Shown here: positions 9,066 through 18,233 of the stretch, piece after piece | Layout: the number at the start of each line of letters is the position of its first letter | Position numbering within the stretch: position 1 is the first letter of the stretch | Assembly (NCBI RefSeq): GCF_020966635.1 | Contig: NZ_JAJKFQ010000001.1 | Location: forward strand, 186,001-250,000 | Direction: 5' to 3' | DNA length: 64,000 bases | Source of the DNA: Stieleria sp. JC731 | GTDB taxonomy: Bacteria > Planctomycetota > Planctomycetia > Pirellulales > Pirellulaceae | The notes under the pieces: model-generated | The model's input: only the letters and a program-made list of their open reading frames with translations | Told to the model about the DNA's origin: nothing | Database searches by the model: none | Translations under genes and position numbers: made by a program

Positions 9066-9505
9066 TCGTCGTCCGAAGGTGGGTTGTCGCCTTTAATTTT
9101 GACCATGCGGATTTGGTTTCCGCGGTCGTTGTAGGTGACTTCGTTCATGATCTCGCTGATCAGCAGGACTCCACGTCCGCCGGGAACTTCCAGCAGTTCA
9201 TCGCTGCGAGGGTCCGGGACCGAATTCGGGTCAAAGCCTTTGCCTTGATCGGTGATCGTGATCACGGCGCGATCGTCATCACAAGTCATTTCAACCAAAA
9301 CCTGCTTTTCCGGGTCGCAGCGGTTTCCGTGTCGGATCGCGTTGACAATCGCTTCTTGGTACGCCAATTGAGTGCGAAACAGATCGGTTGCGGGCCACTC
9401 GCGATCGGTCATCGCGCCAAGCAATTCTTCGACAAGCTCGCTGCCGACGGTCGTGTCACTGGGGATCTCCCGGCGCAGGGTCCAGGCGGCGCGGTCAGAT
9501 GACAT
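9059..9505 (-). CDS. RsbW/SpoIIAB-type anti-sigma factor ATPase (HATPase_c_2)
   Basis: 148 residues from the ATG at 9505; a GTG directly before it is equally possible, and no strong ribosome-binding site decides. The N box (AYQEAIVNAIRHGN), the G1 box (TDQGKGFDP) and the G2-like 'PGGRGVLLI' are all present, so the GHKL ATPase fold appears complete and active. Proteins of this size and kind are serine kinases that phosphorylate a STAS antagonist and bind a sigma factor or another target. The STAS gene lies about 280 bp upstream on the same strand and is the obvious partner. No sigma factor gene is nearby. The last bases overlap a 15-bp tandem duplication. Confidence 0.85.
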   Translation of the reverse strand: MSSDRAAWTLRREIPSDTTVGSELVEELLGAMTDREWPATDLFRTQLAYQEAIVNAIRHGNRCDPEKQVLVEMTCDDDRAVITITDQGKGFDPNSVPDPRSDELLEVPGGRGVLLISEIMNEVTYNDRGNQIRMVKIKGDNPPSDDEE

Positions 9506-9786
9506 CACGAATGCCGGTTGAGAAAAGGTGAAGCAAATCTAGAAAGAGATGACGAAGGGGCGTCAAACGAACAACCACATCATACCGTTGATTTAAGATT
9601 TGTGTGGAGCCTTTGAAAAGCAGCGGCCTTTCGTGCACGGTTCCGCACGCTCCATCAATGTTGCAGTCACCAGTAGTTGGTGTGTGATGAACGGAAGCCG
9701 TCTGGCGAGCTGAATGCGATTGCAGCTTAGAAAGTGCTCTGTTTGGGTTAGCTGTGACGCTTCGTCCGCGACAGTGGAGCCAAACG

Positions 9787-10182
9787 CTATGAGAGGGTCG
9801 GGTCGAGTTCGCGGCCTGGGGGTTTGGATGTCTCCCATTCACTACGTTCAACGTCAAAGAATCGTTCCAGGCGTGTGATCCGGAAAACGTCGCGAACCGT
9901 TTCGCACAGCCCTAGGAGCTGCAGTTCCGTTCCTGAGGAGCGAATCATCGATTGCAGGTGAATCAGTTCGTTCAGCCCAGCGCTACTGATCCATTGCACA
10001 TTCGACAGATCGACGATTACTCGGCGAAACGGATTCTCAAGAGCGGCCGTTAAATGCTCTTCAATATCGGCGGAAAAATATTTGGCTAGCTTCCGCGTAC
10101 TAATGCCTTTTGTGGTCGGTGCGGCGACCAGAACGGAGTCGTCGATGCGGATGTTCGTTTTTTGACGACGACCAAATTCCAT
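9787..10182 (-). CDS. STAS domain anti-sigma factor antagonist
   Basis: 131 residues from the ATG at 10182. The STAS core is clear: 'RVIVDLSNVQWISSAGLNEL' at about 54-73 is the strand, loop and helix that carry the phosphorylation site in SpoIIAA/RsbV, here with Ser66-Ser67 followed by AGL. The downstream strand 'GTELQLLGLCETVRDVFRIT' also fits. Such proteins bind the RsbW-type kinase when unphosphorylated and free its client. With the ATPase gene downstream it makes a two-gene partner-switching module. The C-terminal 15 residues are probably disordered. Confidence 0.87.
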   Translation of the reverse strand: MEFGRRQKTNIRIDDSVLVAAPTTKGISTRKLAKYFSADIEEHLTAALENPFRRVIVDLSNVQWISSAGLNELIHLQSMIRSSGTELQLLGLCETVRDVFRITRLERFFDVERSEWETSKPPGRELDPTLS

Positions 10183-10821
10183 AACAGACTCAATGCTAAG
10201 GGGGCGTAAAATTACCGTTGCATCAATTAACGGACCTCAATGCACCAAACTGGGCTAATGCGGCATTCCGCCATGCGGTTTGATGAAATCCCCGTCAATT
10301 CCGTATGTTTTATCGACCTGCATGATATCAAAGACATGTCAATTTCGCAATAAAATTCGCTTCTGCCATGCTTTGGTAATGGCGTCATCGGCCGCCATCG
10401 CAAATCTACCTTGGATATCGTCAGCGATCCGGAATTCGGGCTGACGGAAACCACCCGTTGGGTTCCCTTTTCCGCAAGCCGTGCGTTAACGCCCATGCAT
10501 TCTGGCTAACCCGCACCGTGCTGGTTGAGCGTTCGGCTCTGATTGAGTGTTTGGGTTTTAGAAATCCTGTTTGCTCCTAAAAGCGAGTGGTGAAAGCGGC
10601 TGATGGCTTTTCCGGGGCAGACGGGGCATGGGTGGGGTGGATGCCGAACGGCCTGTCGGTTTGCAGCGATGCGGAAAATGCCACCGGGGAAATCAAGATT
10701 TATAGCCAAAAACCGCGACCGAACCGCAACCTTTTGCGGTGACGATGCGTAGCTTCAGTCTCGATGGGTCTCCATCGGACTTTTCGATCGTATTAAACCT
10801 ACCCAAAGCGACGCCTTTCTG
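10183..10821. other. Intergenic region between divergent STAS and ABC permease genes
   Basis: About 640 bp with no supportable gene. It must contain two divergent promoters, but neither was recognised. A perfect small hairpin (ACCGCAA-CCTT-TTGCGGT, 10723-10740) lies about 80 bases before the permease start. No repeats or known riboswitch pattern were seen. Confidence 0.45.
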
Positions 10822-12615
10822 GTGACCCCTTCCGTGCTTGCGAACCTATCCGCCGCTTCGTCTGGACTACTTTTCGACGCCGCCTCCAACCTTTCTGGTG
10901 GCATGCCGCTTGCGCAGATTGGCGACTGGATGCCCAGTTGGGCAACGCCGATTTACGCGATTTCGCTCGGTCTGTTGCTTGGTGCTATTGTTGCCGCTGT
11001 GTTCTACGGATTGTTGGCAGCGTTGTCATTGATTCCGCCGCTAGGCAAGCTCGCTGACAACTCGACCCGCGGCAACGTGGTTTCGCTGGTGATTGGCGTA
11101 GTGGTTGGCGGATTGCTTTGCATGCGATTTGCGTCTGCGGACGAGGAATATGCTCAGTCGCTTTATTTGCCGCTGATGATGATGGGCATCGTGATGGGCT
11201 ACGCGGTGGTGTATGGGATGTGGTACCGCACTCGCCAAGAATGGTTTGACATTTTGGGCGAAGGCATCGTGCCATACATCTTGTCGACGCTGGGTGTTTT
11301 CACAGTGGTCGGGTTGCTGGGCACCATCTATGTGACCGACCCGATGCAGTTTGTGCGATCGATCCCGCAGGTGAACTTGATCAGCAATGGCACGTTGATT
11401 CATGAAGTCACCGTGCCCGGTGCGGATCCATCGGTCGGCCCCGACGAAGCGGTCTTCCATGCCCAGGATTTTGATTACGACCTGCGATCGATGTCCGAAT
11501 TGGTCATTGAGACCGACAAGACAATCATGTTGGGCGACGGAGCTAACATTGCCGAATTCTCACGCAAGCCAGCTCGGATTGATGCCGGCGAACGGATGGT
11601 CTACCGATATGAGGATCGGGATGTCCCGCCGCTGCCATCGGACCCAACAAAACTACACATTCAAAACCGTGAATTGGATCCGGCGACCGTCCGATTCGTT
11701 ATCACGTCGGTTCCCAAGGTACCGGAGATTTCCCAGGCGGTTGCGATTGGTGTGATCGTGTTCTTTATGATCAGCGCCCTTGTCGCATTCAGGCAAGCCG
11801 CACCGCGTGTTTGGGCGTTGGCCTTGTCGACGGCCAAGAATGAGATGGCGCAGACGCTGTACCTGATTCTGCTGGCGATCGGCATCTTCGGTGTGGTCGT
11901 GTTTTCGATTTATCCCTTCAACACACTCGGCGACGACATCCGAATGTTCAAAGACAGCAGCGTGATGTTGATCATGGTGCTGGCGATGGGCCAAGCGGTT
12001 TGGAGTGCGGGAACAAGTGTTAGCGATGAGATCGAAGGCCGTACCGCGTTGACGGTGCTCAGCAAACCGGTTTCACGTCGATCGTTTTTGCTAGGCAAGT
12101 ATGCCGGAATCATGATGAGTATCGCGGTGATGTTCGTCATCATCGGTGCGGTGTTGTTGTTGCTGATGTCTTACAAGCCGATTTACGATGCTCGGGAAAC
12201 GGCTCGCGCCACTCCCGGCTGGCAAATGGGATTCGAAGAGATCATGACGACGATCCCCGTGTTGGGCTTGTACTTCATGCAGACGATGTCAATCGCGGCG
12301 ATTGCCGTCGCTTTGGCGACACGCTTGCCACTGTTGAGCAATTTGATATCGTGCCTAGTGATTTACGTGATCGGAAACCTCACACAACCATTGGTCGCTT
12401 CAGCACGCGGCGAGAATCCGCTGGTCGGATTTGTTGGCAACCTGATTGCCATCGTGGTTCCGAACCTGAACATTTTTAACGTTCAGAGTGCGATTGACAG
12501 CGGAAATCAGGTTCCATGGATCTACCTTGCAGCCTCTTTCAACTATCTTGTTGTATTCGCGGTCGCGATATGGATGGTTGCCATGTTGTTATTTGAAGAC
12601 CGCGATTTGGCCTAG
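10822..12615 (+). CDS. ABC-2 type transporter permease subunit
   Basis: 597 residues from a GTG start; a later in-frame ATG at 10903 would remove 27 residues and is also plausible. Several membrane helices occupy roughly 40-180. A hydrophilic, probably extracytoplasmic stretch follows at about 180-300, and a second helical block extends from about 305 to the end. The segment 'EIEGRTALTVLSKPVSRRSFLLGK' (here split: EGRTALTVLSKPV and SRRSFLLGKY) is the cytosolic coupling loop typical of ABC-2 permeases of the NosY/GldF kind. The function would be export or membrane remodelling driven by a separate ATPase. No intact ATPase gene is adjacent; the next gene has only a degenerate ATPase domain. Confidence 0.83.
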   Translation: MTPSVLANLSAASSGLLFDAASNLSGGMPLAQIGDWMPSWATPIYAISLGLLLGAIVAAVFYGLLAALSLIPPLGKLADNSTRGNVVSLVIGVVVGGLLCMRFASADEEYAQSLYLPLMMMGIVMGYAVVYGMWYRTRQEWFDILGEGIVPYILSTLGVFTVVGLLGTIYVTDPMQFVRSIPQVNLISNGTLIHEVTVPGADPSVGPDEAVFHAQDFDYDLRSMSELVIETDKTIMLGDGANIAEFSRKPARIDAGERMVYRYEDRDVPPLPSDPTKLHIQNRELDPATVRFVITSVPKVPEISQAVAIGVIVFFMISALVAFRQAAPRVWALALSTAKNEMAQTLYLILLAIGIFGVVVFSIYPFNTLGDDIRMFKDSSVMLIMVLAMGQAVWSAGTSVSDEIEGRTALTVLSKPVSRRSFLLGKYAGIMMSIAVMFVIIGAVLLLLMSYKPIYDARETARATPGWQMGFEEIMTTIPVLGLYFMQTMSIAAIAVALATRLPLLSNLISCLVIYVIGNLTQPLVASARGENPLVGFVGNLIAIVVPNLNIFNVQSAIDSGNQVPWIYLAASFNYLVVFAVAIWMVAMLLFEDRDLA

Positions 12616-12756
12616 TACGGGTCGCTGCAGATCACGTTCAGTTTCGGCGTGTTGTGCGTTCACGTTAGTGACGCGTCATCCGCCGAATTGTCCGCTCCAT
12701 CAGCGCCGATCCGCATCATCGGGCTTAGGTGGGACCATTAGCGGAGATCTGCAGCT

Positions 12757-14601
12757 TTGAATCGATTCCGTACCCTATCGGCGGCGCGACACGAGCCGGA
12801 CGCGAAGACCGGCTCATTGACGTTTCTAATCTGGGCAACGCTCGCTGGGGCGTTGGTCCCGGTGCTGGTGTTGATGTTCGGCTTGATTTCGTTCTTGCTT
12901 GAAAAGGAAGAAATCACCAGCTCCCCGGTCAGGTTAGGCGTCAACCTCTATGTCCCGGTTCCGCCTTCTTTTATCGACCGCGCGCCTTTAGTTCAGCTCA
13001 CCCAGCTGACTTCGGTAGCGTTTGCGGTTTCAGTTATATTTTGCCTTGCGGTCTGGCGGCATCGTCGTGCGGCCGACCGTCGTGCACTAGCGATCACCAA
13101 GTCGCTGCATCACCAAGTGCTAAAGCAAAGTGTCCGCCGCGCCGAACTTGAAGGGGCTGCTGCGCAGTCCGCCAGTGCTCGCGCATTGATCAGTCGTCAT
13201 CTGCCGTCACTCGGTCGGGGATTATCGCTTTGGTATCGCGTAGTCCCGCGAAGTGTGCTGCTGCTTATCGGCTGCGTCGCGGTTGCCTTGTTGGTTCATG
13301 TCTACTTGGCGGTGATCGCAGTGATCAGCGGGGTGATGATGTGGCGGCTCTACCAGCAGGTGCGCGGGACTGACATCGATGACGTCGGGAAATGGGAGTT
13401 ACCGCAGCTGCGCGATCAGATCGCAGGCTTGGTCGCACGAGCACCGCAGATGGCAAGACTGCAAGCAAGCGGAATTGCCGAAGAGTCGTTTCGCCATGAG
13501 GTTGATCAGCTTTATCATTCGCTCAATGACAACGAGTCACGACGAGGAAGGATCTGGCCGACGTTATTCCTAGCAGCATCGGCGGCAATCGCGATCATGC
13601 TAATTGGGCTCGGGCTAAACCGGCTCGAAACAGACATCGGGCTTAGCTTGTCATCAGCGATCGTGCTTGGTTTGTCACTTGCCGGTGCCTTTTCAGCGGT
13701 CTGGCGGATCTTGTCGCTCGGTCGTAATCTTCGAACCAGCAGCGGCCCCGCGTGCGACAGCGTATACGCCTATCTTAAGCGAAGCGACGAAGCCACACCT
13801 TCGGAGCAGCGCGTCGGCCTTGCCGGGCTGCGTGACGGTGTCGAATTCCGTGACGTTTCGTTGTTCGGATCACACGGTCAGGCCATTCTGAATCACATCA
13901 CAACTGACTTTAAACCAAAGTCACTTGCCGTGTTGTTGGGGACCGATCAGGTTTCGACACAAGCGATGGCCGAGATGCTAATGGGCTTCGGTCGGCCTGC
14001 CACTGGCGAAGTGCGGATCGATGGTTTGAAGTTGCTTGATGTGCATCCCGCGTCATTGGCGAAGAACGTGATGTGGATCGATCCATCAGGGCCGCTTTGG
14101 GATGGGACAATCGAAGAAAACTTGTTGGGCGGCGACAGCACGATCAACAATTCGGACATCCTAGAAGCATTGCGTGAAGTCGACGTTTACGAACAGATTT
14201 CGCGTCTTCCAGAAGGGCTCGCTACCTACGCGTTCGTCGAAGACAAGTCGTTGTCGACCGAGGCGACTTATGGCATCGGTCTGGCCCGCGCGTTGTTGCA
14301 TCGGCCGCCGATCTTGCTTGTCAGTGAGCCGCCTGTGGTGAGCACCCAGCTGGATGATGATCCATGTTTAAAAGCCCTAAAGAAGCTTGCCAGTCAAGGT
14401 TCTCTGGTCGTCGTGCTGCCTCGCCGTTTGCAAACATTGCGTTCGGCGGACCGAGTGATCTTATTGAACGGTCCTGACTTGGCAGGTGAAGGTCGGCACA
14501 CGGACTTGTTAAACGACAGTGACTTATATCGTCACATGAATTATTTGCTGTTCAATCCCTATCGTTCGGGGCCGTCGCGACAGGGATCACGAGCGGGTTG
14601 A
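12757..14601 (+). CDS. ABC exporter-like protein with a degenerate nucleotide-binding domain
   Basis: 614 residues from a TTG start with a GGAG about 11 bases upstream. About six hydrophobic helices (residues 25-50, 75-98, 165-205, 265-285 and 290-320) give the layout of a type I ABC exporter half. The C-terminal ~230 residues follow the ABC ATPase order but lack the key residues. The Walker A position reads LLGTDQVST (393-401), without GxGK. Walker B reads ILLVSEPP (519-526), with Ser where the Asp should be. The signature region has 'LSTEATYGIGLARAL' in place of LSGGQ. The strand order and the 'ADRVILLNG' and 'GRHTDLL' end pieces survive, so the fold is probably kept without ATP hydrolysis. 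The frame is intact, so it is not simply a decaying pseudogene. Confidence 0.8.
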   Translation: MNRFRTLSAARHEPDAKTGSLTFLIWATLAGALVPVLVLMFGLISFLLEKEEITSSPVRLGVNLYVPVPPSFIDRAPLVQLTQLTSVAFAVSVIFCLAVWRHRRAADRRALAITKSLHHQVLKQSVRRAELEGAAAQSASARALISRHLPSLGRGLSLWYRVVPRSVLLLIGCVAVALLVHVYLAVIAVISGVMMWRLYQQVRGTDIDDVGKWELPQLRDQIAGLVARAPQMARLQASGIAEESFRHEVDQLYHSLNDNESRRGRIWPTLFLAASAAIAIMLIGLGLNRLETDIGLSLSSAIVLGLSLAGAFSAVWRILSLGRNLRTSSGPACDSVYAYLKRSDEATPSEQRVGLAGLRDGVEFRDVSLFGSHGQAILNHITTDFKPKSLAVLLGTDQVSTQAMAEMLMGFGRPATGEVRIDGLKLLDVHPASLAKNVMWIDPSGPLWDGTIEENLLGGDSTINNSDILEALREVDVYEQISRLPEGLATYAFVEDKSLSTEATYGIGLARALLHRPPILLVSEPPVVSTQLDDDPCLKALKKLASQGSLVVVLPRRLQTLRSADRVILLNGPDLAGEGRHTDLLNDSDLYRHMNYLLFNPYRSGPSRQGSRAG

Positions 14602-14634
14602 TCCCGTCATGAAGCAAATTTCGAGATAGGTTCC

Positions 14635-14661
14635 AGGCATGCGTTTGGAAATCGTATGCCT
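14635..14661. terminator. Hairpin between convergent genes
   Basis: AGGCATGCG (14635-14643) and CGTATGCCT (14653-14661) form a nine-pair stem with one wobble and a nine-base loop. It lies in the 124-bp gap between two convergent genes. No T tract is present on either strand, so termination is uncertain. Confidence 0.4.
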
Positions 14662-14725
14662 GTGAACGGTCGGATTGGCTTTGAGCATCAACCAGCATTG
14701 TTTGAAGAGAAATGCAGCTTGATCG

Positions 14726-17700
14726 TTATTGTTCAAGCTCGAATTCGGCAGGCAGTTTATAGCCTTTCTTTTTCGTCGCATCGCGAGTCGTGATCAAGAT
14801 CTCTGTTTCTTCTGGTGGTTTGCCAACAGGGTGAACGACCCATACCAAGGCCTGTTTCGGATCACCTGGTCCTGTGGACGTCGGGTCTGGGTTGGCCGCG
14901 AGGACAATGTCGGTAAGGACTTGCCGGAGCGGAACGTCTTCTTTGTCAAAACCACGGATCTGTTGGTTTTGCGTGATGCCGTTAAGTTCTAAGTCACCAC
15001 CGACAATTTTGAAGGCCGGTGTCGAGGCGCCTTTGGGCAAGTCTTGCTTGAATTCATCGGCGACCGCATCGATCGAAAATTGAAGCGACAGTTGTAGGAA
15101 CGAAATCGACATCGGACGGTCAAGCATATCGTCAACGGACAACGCAACACTTTCCATTGCGCCTTGTGATGCTTCACCGGGAGGAGTGTTCATGGCCAAG
15201 ACTGTTGCGAGTGAGACTTGCGCGGCCGCTTGCGTTGGCAAGTATGTTGATGCGACCACGGTTGTCCCATCGATGGTGCTTCGTGTCTGGTCGGCCACAT
15301 AGCGCAACATCAGCGGCAATCGAGATGCCAGCACTCGCCACGAACGATCAGGAATCGTGTCGAGCAAAAACTTATCAGCCCAGTCAGGCCAGGATTGCAT
15401 CGTTTCTCGCATGTCGCTTAATAGGGTGGCCTGGGTCGCGCCGCCGCTGGGAACTTCTCGCAGTTCGATGTAGCACGATTCTTCGTCGGATTTGATCGCG
15501 ATCATGAACGCGGCGATATCTGGAATCAGCCATCCTTTCAAAGCGTCACGCAGTTCGGGAACGCTTGAATTGATCAGTTCGCGGCCGTCGGCAAACAGGA
15601 AGTTCGGCGTCGCTAGGATGACGATGTCTGTTTGTTCGCTGGCATGATCCCACAACGTTTGCATGTTGCGAACGAGCGGGATCGAGCCGCCTGCGTTGTC
15701 AGCGACTTCGCGAATTCGCTTCATCGGTCCACAGACAAAGGTGGTGACCTCGTCGCCTTCGGGAGGTTGACCGCCTTCTCCGCCGCCGACGTAGTAAGCG
15801 TTTTTCAGGTCTTCGTCGGTGTAAAGCACTTGGTCACCCGCCCGAGTTTCGACGGCTTTCCAGTTTTCTAGAAGCGTATCGATTGGTGTCGGGGACACCA
15901 ATCGAACCGTGATTGCCGTTTCAGGAATACCATTGATTCCGGGGAAGAAGCCGATCACGCAGCTCTGAATCTCATTCGCGGCAACTCCGGCGTGTTTCGA
16001 AACAAAGTTCAAAAGTGAATCGAGTTCGACCTGGAAGGCTTGTTGAATCGGCTGGTTCGCTTTGGAAAGTTCAGCGATTTCCAACTTGGCGATGATCGCC
16101 GGTCCTGGAGGTAGCAATTCGAGCGAAGGCGAATTCGAGTCGGCTTCGAATGGAGGTACCCACAGTAAGCGATCGCTTTCAACGATTTCGAACCCACGAA
16201 CCGTTGTTGGTTGATCGGTGGCTGGAGTTTCGTTTCGTGCGTTGCCGACCTTGGGTAGGTTGCGAGTTAAGTTGGGGGTCGGTCGTGGTCTAGGCTTTTC
16301 TACCGGTCCGCGTCCGCGCAGTGCGACCGCGAGCCCCAGCAACAGTACCGGCAGGATCATGATGCCGGCCAGAATCGGCACTCGGTTTTTGTTTCTGCGG
16401 CGACGCTTGCGGAGGGCTGGTGACGCAGCTGTTGACTCCGTCGTTGCGCCGCTATCGATCGCAGCGTCTTCGGCTGCGCTACCTTCAGCTGAAACGGTTG
16501 GTTGCGGCTGTTTGGTTTCGGTGACCTGCACCGCCGGTGTGATTGTTGGGGCAGCTGGTGTGGAGGCAGTGGGGCTTTCGTTCGCCTCGGGCTGCTGTGG
16601 TTCTGGTTTGGGCGTCGCGGGTGTTTTTGAAGATTGGACAGAAGCCGCTTTCTTTTTCTTAACCCGTGGTGCCGCGGGAGTTTCCGGGGGCTCGGAAGTT
16701 TCGCTGACGATCGGAGCAGAGGGCTGTTTCTCCGCAGTCGCTTCAGAGGGTGGGGCGGCGGCCGGTGGGGCGGCGACCTCGGGTGCCGTGACCTTGGGTG
16801 CCGCGATCTCGGGCTCTGCTGGCGCGGGATCCCTTGGCTCTTCGGGATCAGCTATCTCTGAAGCTGAGGTTTTTGCTGTCGGTGGTGTTTCTGCGGAAGC
16901 TCGTTCGGGTTGTGCCTGATCGGTTTGGCTCGCTTTGACTTCGGCTGCTCGCTGCAGAGCCGCAGAGAACGTTGCTGCTGAATCGAATCGGGCGGCCGGG
17001 TCTTTGGCCATCGCGTAAGCGAGCACGCGGAACAGCGGGTCGCCATCGGCGCCAAGGGCGATCGCTTCGCTAAGTTCTGGCGGAGTCAGCTCGTTGTGCG
17101 CCGCGAACAAATCGGCGGTGTCCGCATCGCCAAAAACTGGTCGCCCGGTAAGGACGGTAAGAAGGAGACAGCCCAACGAGTAAATGTCCGATGCGGCTGA
17201 TGGCATCACGCTGGGGTCGGCCAATTCTGGCGCCGCATAGGTTGCCGGCGATTCGATTCGCTCAATCCAGCTAGCAGACTGGTCGCTTCGTGGCGAGCGG
17301 GCGGGCGAGGATGGGTCACGCAGTAAGACCGCATTTCCTTTGCCGGTCACCCAGACATGGTCGGCGCCGATTGCTCCGTGCGGAACGCATCCATTGGCCG
17401 AGTTGTGCATTGCTGTGAGCGCGTCCGCTAGGTCCACGCCCAGGCGAACCGTCTTGCGAACGCTTAGCTTGGGTTTGTTTTTCAGGACGCTCCAAAGAGA
17501 TGCCCCGGTTGGCAACGGCGAAAAAATCTCGACGATTTGTTCTGTATCACCAGATTGTGCGCCGCCGGATAGCTCGATCCTCTGCAATTTTGGATGGCGG
17601 ATTTCGCTGTGGGCGGCAAGCCAACTGCGTCGTGATTCGTCCAAGGCTGACAGCGGCGCTCGGAGAAGAAACCCGTGTCGTGACTCGGCAGGCGACTGAC

Positions 17701-18013
17701 CGGCTGCTGATTGGGTGTCACTTTGGAAAGCCGTTTGGACTGGTATCCAGTGGGTCAGTGGACGAACCGGGGTTTCGTCTTTGACGACGAAGTTCCCCAG
17801 ACGCAATGAAGGCTCAGGCTGGGTGAGGATCTGTTTCGCTTGATACTTCGTCAACGCACCTGCTTGAACGAGGTAGGCAGCGATGGCGGAGGCGTCCGAC
17901 GAAGGTCCGCCGGATTGTTGTGCGAATTCGTCCGCGTACTTCGTACAACCGTGCTGATCCGTCAGACCGGATCTGACCAGACGCATCCAAAACTCAGTCG
18001 GCTCGATCGACAT
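14726..18013 (-). CDS. Membrane-spanning protein kinase-like protein, probable pseudokinase
   Basis: 1095 residues from the ATG at 18013. Residues about 110-350 follow the Hanks kinase C-lobe: 'ATYAAPELADP' at 258-268 is the APE motif and 'ASDIYSLGCLLLTVLTGRPVF' the helix F region (D276). The catalytic loop, however, reads HGAIGADH (212-219) where HRDLKxxN is expected. The DFG position is LRDPS, and neither a glycine loop nor the VAIK lysine is visible. Residues about 365-530 are a Pro/Ala/Glu-rich linker, a basic stretch precedes one membrane helix at about 545-563, and a ~520-residue domain of unknown type follows, probably extracytoplasmic. The likely role is scaffold or signal transducer without phosphotransfer. 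It converges on the degenerate ABC gene. Confidence 0.8.
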   Translation of the reverse strand: MSIEPTEFWMRLVRSGLTDQHGCTKYADEFAQQSGGPSSDASAIAAYLVQAGALTKYQAKQILTQPEPSLRLGNFVVKDETPVRPLTHWIPVQTAFQSDTQSAAGQSPAESRHGFLLRAPLSALDESRRSWLAAHSEIRHPKLQRIELSGGAQSGDTEQIVEIFSPLPTGASLWSVLKNKPKLSVRKTVRLGVDLADALTAMHNSANGCVPHGAIGADHVWVTGKGNAVLLRDPSSPARSPRSDQSASWIERIESPATYAAPELADPSVMPSAASDIYSLGCLLLTVLTGRPVFGDADTADLFAAHNELTPPELSEAIALGADGDPLFRVLAYAMAKDPAARFDSAATFSAALQRAAEVKASQTDQAQPERASAETPPTAKTSASEIADPEEPRDPAPAEPEIAAPKVTAPEVAAPPAAAPPSEATAEKQPSAPIVSETSEPPETPAAPRVKKKKAASVQSSKTPATPKPEPQQPEANESPTASTPAAPTITPAVQVTETKQPQPTVSAEGSAAEDAAIDSGATTESTAASPALRKRRRRNKNRVPILAGIMILPVLLLGLAVALRGRGPVEKPRPRPTPNLTRNLPKVGNARNETPATDQPTTVRGFEIVESDRLLWVPPFEADSNSPSLELLPPGPAIIAKLEIAELSKANQPIQQAFQVELDSLLNFVSKHAGVAANEIQSCVIGFFPGINGIPETAITVRLVSPTPIDTLLENWKAVETRAGDQVLYTDEDLKNAYYVGGGEGGQPPEGDEVTTFVCGPMKRIREVADNAGGSIPLVRNMQTLWDHASEQTDIVILATPNFLFADGRELINSSVPELRDALKGWLIPDIAAFMIAIKSDEESCYIELREVPSGGATQATLLSDMRETMQSWPDWADKFLLDTIPDRSWRVLASRLPLMLRYVADQTRSTIDGTTVVASTYLPTQAAAQVSLATVLAMNTPPGEASQGAMESVALSVDDMLDRPMSISFLQLSLQFSIDAVADEFKQDLPKGASTPAFKIVGGDLELNGITQNQQIRGFDKEDVPLRQVLTDIVLAANPDPTSTGPGDPKQALVWVVHPVGKPPEETEILITTRDATKKKGYKLPAEFELEQ

Positions 18014-18233
18014 GCAGGCAATAAAAACGGGTTAGGGGCAAACAGGCGATCCGTACAACACAGTCTAGCTGATACAACAGAATTTCGGTCCCATAGCTGC
18101 AATGCAACTGCCGCATGACCGCTATTTGCGTTCCATAATTTTTCGTACGGGTGGGCGATAGCGATAATTTGACGCGCGTATGATTGCCTACACCGCAGCC
18201 CAACATGCGTTCCAATCGAAGTTTGCTTGAATT

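Noticed and set aside
12757-14601. Pseudogene call for the ABC exporter-like gene
   Set aside because: The frame is uninterrupted over 614 codons and the rest of the fold is kept, so loss of catalysis without gene decay is more likely.
16218-16919. Plus-strand open frame of 233 codons, Gly/Ala/Ser-rich
   Set aside because: It is the antisense of the Pro/Ala/Glu-rich linker of the pseudokinase gene; low-complexity composition keeps the frame open by chance.
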